A model generated the notes under the pieces. That model did not search any database, was not told where the DNA came from, and was given only the letters and a program-made list of their open reading frames with translations. A program made the position numbers and the translations under genes. Source: Helicostylum pulchrum (lineage: Eukaryota; Mucoromycota; Mucoromycetes; Mucorales; Mucoraceae). Taken from it: 64,000 nucleotides of DNA. The DNA is taken from positions 248,001 to 312,000 of the forward strand of contig JAIXMO010000007.1 in assembly GCA_025677825.1 (NCBI GenBank). Reading direction: 5' to 3'. Shown here piece after piece: positions 59,054 through 64,000 of this stretch. Position 1 is the stretch's first letter, and every line of letters begins with the position of its first letter.

Positions 59054-60504
59054 ATGGCTGATACTACTGAACCTACTCGTACTCGTGGTGCTTCTTTCAC
59101 TCAAAACAAGCCCAAGGTGCTTAGACCTTTCAATACTTCCGAAGTAAAGATCCTTTTATTAGAAAACGTCAACACTACAGCTGTTGAAGCTTTCAAGAAA
59201 CAAGGTTACCAGGTAAATAATAAAAGTACAAAAAAAAAAGTTTTTTTTTTCTCTAATAGTATAATTAAATAGGTTGAAACTTACTCTAAAGCTTTGGTTG
59301 GTGAAGAGTTGATTGAAAAGATTAAGGATGCTCACGTTGTTGGTATCCGTTCCAAGACCAAGCTTACCAAAGCAGTTTTAGATGAGGCAAAGAACCTTTT
59401 AGCGGTTGGTTGTTTCTGTATTGGTACTAATCAAGTCGATCTTAAGCATGCAGCTAACAAGGGTGTAAGTATATTAAAAGCAAGGGGATACTACAAATAG
59501 AAAAAAAAAAGGGTTTGAAATTAAAAAAAAAAAATCTTTTCTAGATTGCTGTCTTCAATTCTCCTTTCAGTAATTCTAGATCAGTAGCCGAATTAGTGAT
59601 TGGTGAGTTAATTGCACTTGCTCGTCAATTAGGTGACCGTAACACAGAAATGCATCAAGGTAACTGGAATAAAGTTTCCAGCAAGTGTTATGAGATTAGA
59701 CACAAGGTACTTGGTATTGTTGGTTATGGTCATATTGGTGCACAATTATCAGTCTTAGCTGAAGCTATGGGTATGACTGTTTACTTTTACGATACTCAAC
59801 AAATTATGCCCCTCGGTCAAGCAAAGCCTGTTGAATCATTAGAAGAATTATTATCCATTTCTGATTTTGTGTCTCTTCATGTGCCCGAAACCGAAGAAAC
59901 CAAGAACATGATTGGTGAACGCGAAATTATGAACTATATGAAGAAGGGATCATACCTTTTAAACAATGCTCGTGGTACTGTTGTTCAAATCCCTGCTCTT
60001 GCAAAGGGTTTAAACTCTGGTCATCTTGCTGGTGCTGCAGTTGACGTATTCCCTAGAGAACCTGCTGCTAACGGTAATTACTTTACCGAGTACCCTGACT
60101 TATTGACAGCAAAGAACTTGATTATGACTCCTCATATTGGTGGTTCCACTGAAGAAGCTCAATCTATGATTGGTATTGAAGTTTCTTCTGCTTTAACAAA
60201 GTTCATTAATGAAGGTACTTCTCTTGGTGCTGTCAACTTTCCTGAAATCGATTTACGTGCCATTTCTCAGGATGATAAGGATACTGTTCGTGTTCTTTAT
60301 ATTCACCGTAATATTCCCGGTGTTCTTCGTAAAATTAACGAAATCTTTGCTAATCATAACGTAGAAAAGCAATACTCTGATTCAAAGGGTGAAATTGCTT
60401 ATGTTATGGCTGATATCTCAAACGTTTCACAGGAGAACTTGCAAACTGTTCATGATGCTATTGTCGCTACTCCTGCTAATATCAGAACTCGTGTTCTTTA
60501 TTAA
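59054..60504 (+). CDS. SER3: D-3-phosphoglycerate dehydrogenase
   Basis: First step of serine synthesis: 3-phosphoglycerate to 3-phosphohydroxypyruvate with NAD. Three exons (59054-59212, 59273-59464, 59545-60504) encode about 436 residues. The substrate domain reads 'VKILLLENVNTTAVEAFKKQ' and 'HVVGIRSKTKLTKAVLDEAK'. The NAD-binding Rossmann motif is 'VLGIVGYGHIGAQLSVLAEA'. Catalytic Arg lies in 'LLNNARGTVVQIPALAKGL', Glu in 'VFPREPAANG' and His in 'IMTPHIGGSTEEAQSM'. A C-terminal ACT domain ('HRNIPGVLRKINEIFANHNV') suggests feedback control by serine, as in the family. The short Thr-rich N-terminal extension resembles yeast Ser3/Ser33. Codon use is more regular than in the neighbours, as in a well-expressed gene. 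Confidence 0.96.
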
Positions 60505-61673
60505 TTTTTTTTTTTTATACATAAAATCTTTCTTTTTTTTTTTTGCAACTCTAGAAGCAAAAAAAAAAAAAAAAAAAAAAAAAAGATGTGGTGAGTCATT
60601 TTGTTGATTCATGCACCGAAATTAAATCTCCTCTTAATTCAAAAACTGCAAGGGAAAGACATGTTTTTTGTGTTTAATTAGCTGTTTTAACAGGGTTCAA
60701 ACAAGTAAACACACTATCTGAATTGCCCTTGTTTTTTTGTATAATTAATTTATAATGGGGGCGTTCAAACCAATAATAAAGTAATATAGGAACTTATTTG
60801 CAGTACCCCCCAAATAAAGTAAAATGACTAATATAGCTGTAAATGCACTTTTTATCATGAACTGATTGCTTTTTACATGTGAAAAAGGGACGGGATAGAA
60901 AAGCTGTCAAAAATAAAAAATAGAGTCATATGCCAAGAAAATCTTGATTTGTTTTAACTCTAAATATAATACTATACACCCACTATTTTTATGCGCACAG
61001 TATGCATTTTTATGAATTTTTTTTTTTTTTTTTTTTGCAGTAAAAAACGTATACATATTTACTAAAATACCATTTTACACTGGTTGGCATTAACACGCAT
61101 AAATACAAAATATCAGGTATTATTATACTATGTTTCTTGTGCGACCGATACTCGGTAGCACCCCAGGATTTTAGAAGTAATCATATGATTGTTAATGCAA
61201 AACTACGTGATGATGCATAAGAAATGTTGTATGTAAACCAACGTTTTATAATGAGGTCTGTGCCTGCTAGTGGATACTATTTTATGTACGCTTTATAAAA
61301 ATAGAACTAACCAGGTAATTTAGTAATTGGGTTAACTGCGTCGGAACCGACCCTGATATGGAAAGAATAAAAAAATCGCGTGGCAAACAGATGATGAAAG
61401 TGTGTTTAGATACAAAAAAAAAGGGGGGGGGGGAGGAGGGCCAAGCAAAAATAGGAGGTATTACTGGTTCACCCCCTCTCATATTAAAAAGTGCTTTTGT
61501 TCTTTTTATATCTCATTGTGTATTTACCTTTTTGTATACGCCAAGGTATTAATTTTAGATTTTGATATAAAATAAACCAGCTTTTTTTTTTGTACTCTTC
61601 TTTTCTTCTTCTTCCTTACTCTTTTTTATTTTTTAAACTTTCACTCTTTTTACTTTTTTTTTTTTACTTTACT
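60505..61673. other. Intergenic DNA with long A tract
   Basis: 1.17 kb between SER3 and the kinase gene. It holds an A-run of about 24 bases at 60561-60584, a T-run near 61019-61037, and a purine tract with nine consecutive G near 61424-61432. The last 100 bp before 61674 is a CT-rich promoter tract. No gene is supported. Confidence 0.45.
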
Positions 61674-63034
61674 ATGCCACGCTGGTTTAACACACCTTTA
61701 CAATTACATCGTCGATGGAAAGAAACAAAAAATCAACAAAACAATAAACGCTGCATTCAAGGACAATATAAGCTATTACATGAAATCGGACACGGCGCTT
61801 CGGGAATAGTTCATCTCGCTGTTGACATCAAAACTAACGTGCGATATGTACGTTTAAAAAATAAAAATAAAATAAACATCCCATCATGTGACTAAAACTC
61901 TTATTTAGGCAATCAAAGAACTCAATAAACCAAAGCTACAAAGACAATATCATTCCGAATTGCTTCGTCAATCAGGCCCTGCAAGAAGAAGAAGACACCA
62001 ATCTTCTTCATCCGAATCATCATTAGAAGACACATTAACTTTACTAGGTGTCGCTCAGTCAAAGCGCAGGAAATTAAACGAAAACGATGATAATGAGGCT
62101 GGCATAAATGAGCTCTTTATTGAAGAATCAAACCTGCTAAAGAAGTTAGCTCCACATGAAAATATCGTTCGTTTTATAAAAGTAATTGAAGACCCAAACT
62201 ATGTTGATTCTATATTTATAGGTATGTACCCTTCTTTTATATTTTATATATATATCTAACTTAATTTATTTATTTTTGGTTATCAGTCATGGAATATGCT
62301 GAAAATGGCATTGTTATGGATGTTACACCTCATTCTGTAACGGAATCATTTTCTGACACGCAATGCCGTAATGTATTTAAGCAATTAGTTGAAGCAGTAA
62401 ATCATTTACATACGAACGGAATAGTACACAGAGGTAAAAAAAAAAATGAAATGCTATTAAATCAAGTGATACTAAACGTTTTACCTTACTAGACATCAAA
62501 CCTCAAAATTTACTCTTGTCAAGTGATAACCTTGTCAAGTTGATTGACTTTGGTAACGCCACTACAGTATCAGATACACTTAGTTACAATAGTACAGGTA
62601 CACCTGCTTTTATGGCACCTGAGCTATTGAAAAAAGGTATGCCCCCCTTAACTTCTTTTCTTTTTCTTTTTTTACTAACTACTCGTAATCTTATTAGTTC
62701 CGCGAAACCAAGTTCAGATTTCCCCTACCTGTGCCGATCTGTGGTCGATGGGCGTTACACTTTATTGTTTCACATATGGTAAATTGCCCTTTGAAAAATC
62801 AAGCCTCTTAGATTTATATGCAGATATTCAGAATAAGTCGTATGTGTTATTTGCACATGCATTGTATACCACAAGTGTACTAATTTATCCATTTATTTTA
62901 GAATTTCCCATTCATCATCATCTGAAAAGGTGGACTCGGACTTGATTGATTTGATTGATAAACTTTTAGAGAAAAATCCGACAAATAGAATTACTATCGA
63001 TAAAGTAATGTCTCACCCTTGGTTATCCAAATAG
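61674..63034 (+). CDS. Serine/threonine kinase, CaMKK/SAK1-like
   Basis: Likely an upstream kinase of the Snf1/AMPK or CaMK pathway, like yeast Sak1/Tos3/Elm1 and fission-yeast Ssp1. Six exons (61674-61847, 61909-62221, 62287-62433, 62493-62636, 62698-62839, 62902-63034) encode about 350 residues. The glycine loop is 'YKLLHEIGHGASGIVHLAVD', the catalytic Lys lies in 'YAIKELNKPKLQRQY', and an insert rich in Arg and Ser follows, typical of CaMKK. 'NIVRFIKVIEDPNYVDSIFI', 'GIVHRDIKPQNLLLSSDN', 'LIDFGNA', 'STGTPAFMAPELLKK' and 'LWSMGVTLYCFTYGKLPFEK' complete the kinase. It stops right after the domain ('MSHPWLSK'), so it lacks the long C-terminal tail of Sak1. All catalytic residues are present. 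Confidence 0.9.
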
Positions 63035-63916
63035 TCACTCTTTACTTATTTTAGCAGTACACACACACACACACACACATATTATATATGTATATACACG
63101 AGATAGAACAACTTATTACTCTCTACAACCAATGAAAGAGATGTATCATCATGCCTTCAGCCTTTTTTTTATATACATATACAAGATGCGCGTAAAACAG
63201 CATCATTTTTTTTCTTTTTACATACATGTCAACTACTACTATTACTACTACACACTTTTTATGCACAACCACTAATTATGTACCACTATTATACCATATC
63301 TTTATCTCTTTGTATATTTGTATCACAATCCTTTTATATTCTGTACACTATTCTATCCTTTTTTTCTTTGTACTACCATCTTCACTCCTTTTATAAATGT
63401 ATGCAAAATAAAATATTGCCAAACCAATCAATTTTTCATAGCAGTAGTTCTCTTCCTTCACGTGAATAAAAAAAACCCCTTCCTCCTTTTTATCACAGTG
63501 GTTCCATATTACTTGGATTGACTGATAAATAAACAATAAAGTAATTTATATATCCTATCATCCGTGCTTTGGCTTGTTTATTTGTTTTAAAAAAGTTTTA
63601 ATTGTCATAAGCTTAAGCTATTTTCAGCTGAAAGACCGTTTGATTTGTTTTGCCACGTTTAGTCTCCCAAGCTTTTTTTAAATCTTCCATTAAAAGATTA
63701 GCTTCTTATTTTTTTTTATAAATCAGCTGACTAACAACATATATCCATTTACTCTATTGCATTATTTATGAGGGACATGTAGTTTAATTTTTATTATTAA
63801 TGAGAAAGTAAAAAAAAAAAGGTGTAAGTATATTTATATTACAAAAGAGTGAGAGAAAAAAAAGGAAGGGGGGAATAAATGATATAATCATAATAAATAT
63901 AATTGTGAAAAAAAAA
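63035..63916. other. Convergent intergenic region
   Basis: About 880 bp, pyrimidine-rich on the plus strand, with an (AC)n tract at about 63059-63079. Open frames here are low-complexity and not credible. It contains the 3' ends of the kinase gene and of the edge gene. Confidence 0.45.
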
Positions 63917-64000
63917 TTAAACAGATTTTGGTTCTGTTAATTCTTTAGTAGGCGTATCGATAATGGCGGTCGGTGTTGTAGTAGTTTTCTCGCTTAAAGC
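63917..64000 (-). CDS. 3' end of an unidentified gene (rest outside the window)
   Basis: On the minus strand the last 28 codons read '...EKTTTTPTAIIDTPTKELTE...' and stop at 63917-63919. The tail is Thr/Pro-rich and disordered, so the product cannot be named. The call rests on an open frame to the window edge and on convergent placement with the kinase gene. Confidence 0.45.
   Translation of the reverse strand, partial: ALSEKTTTTPTAIIDTPTKELTEPKSV

Noticed and set aside
1..64000. CRISPR arrays, rRNA genes or bacterial operons
   Set aside because: No spaced direct-repeat arrays, no rRNA-like stretches, and spliced genes throughout.

Overview
The window is nuclear DNA from a fungus, most likely an early-diverging one of the Mucorales type. 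The evidence is AT-rich non-coding DNA full of A/T runs and genes with many short introns of about 45-110 bp with GTAAGT-like donors and TACTAAC/CTAAT branch sites. The housekeeping genes are typically fungal: HAL-type kinase, RAX1-like protein, vacuolar alpha-mannosidase, MET2, SER3, and a zinc-cluster/PAS factor whose 'CKKAHLACD...SRPCKRC' core is common in Mucorales. A relic of a eukaryotic TnpB homologue (Fanzor) fits the same group. Exon boundaries given here were worked out by hand from splice signals, reading-frame phase and family alignment from memory; no search was run.

Layout. 1-6 kb: the 3' end of an unidentified gene, a Golgi Qb-SNARE (GOS1), a TBC Rab-GAP (GYP5-like) and, on the minus strand, a HAL4/HAL5-type kinase. 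6-11 kb: gene-poor, with dispersed repeats and a GC-rich 94-bp inverted-repeat element. 11-27.4 kb: a dense block holding alpha-mannosidase AMS1, a CoA-binding-fold protein, a two-finger C2H2 protein, ribosomal protein eS26, a RAX1-like membrane protein, a two-RRM protein with a tandem-repeat tail, an unrecognised probable mitochondrial protein, and the complete clathrin heavy chain. 27.4-32.6 kb: repeats, including the first copy of a 3.4-kb inverted repeat.

32.6-50.0 kb lies between the two arms of that repeat. All its genes are on the minus strand: a Zn2Cys6/PAS transcription factor, the SEC7-type Arf-GEF (10 coding exons), a mitochondrial PPR protein, a decayed Fanzor RuvC nuclease gene and a DUF2828/VWA protein. 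50.6-54.0 kb is the second arm, almost identical in sequence and opposite in orientation. 55-64 kb: an aldo-keto reductase, MET2 (homoserine O-acetyltransferase) head to head with SER3 (3-phosphoglycerate dehydrogenase), a CaMKK/SAK1-like kinase, and the 3' end of one more minus-strand gene at the edge.

Themes. Membrane traffic is well represented (GOS1 SNARE, Rab-GAP, clathrin, SEC7), but the genes are not obviously co-regulated. MET2 and SER3 share a 412-bp promoter with Gcn4/CPC1-like sites. The most unusual objects are the multiply broken Fanzor gene, the large near-identical inverted repeat around an 18-kb gene block, and several small mobile-element relics.
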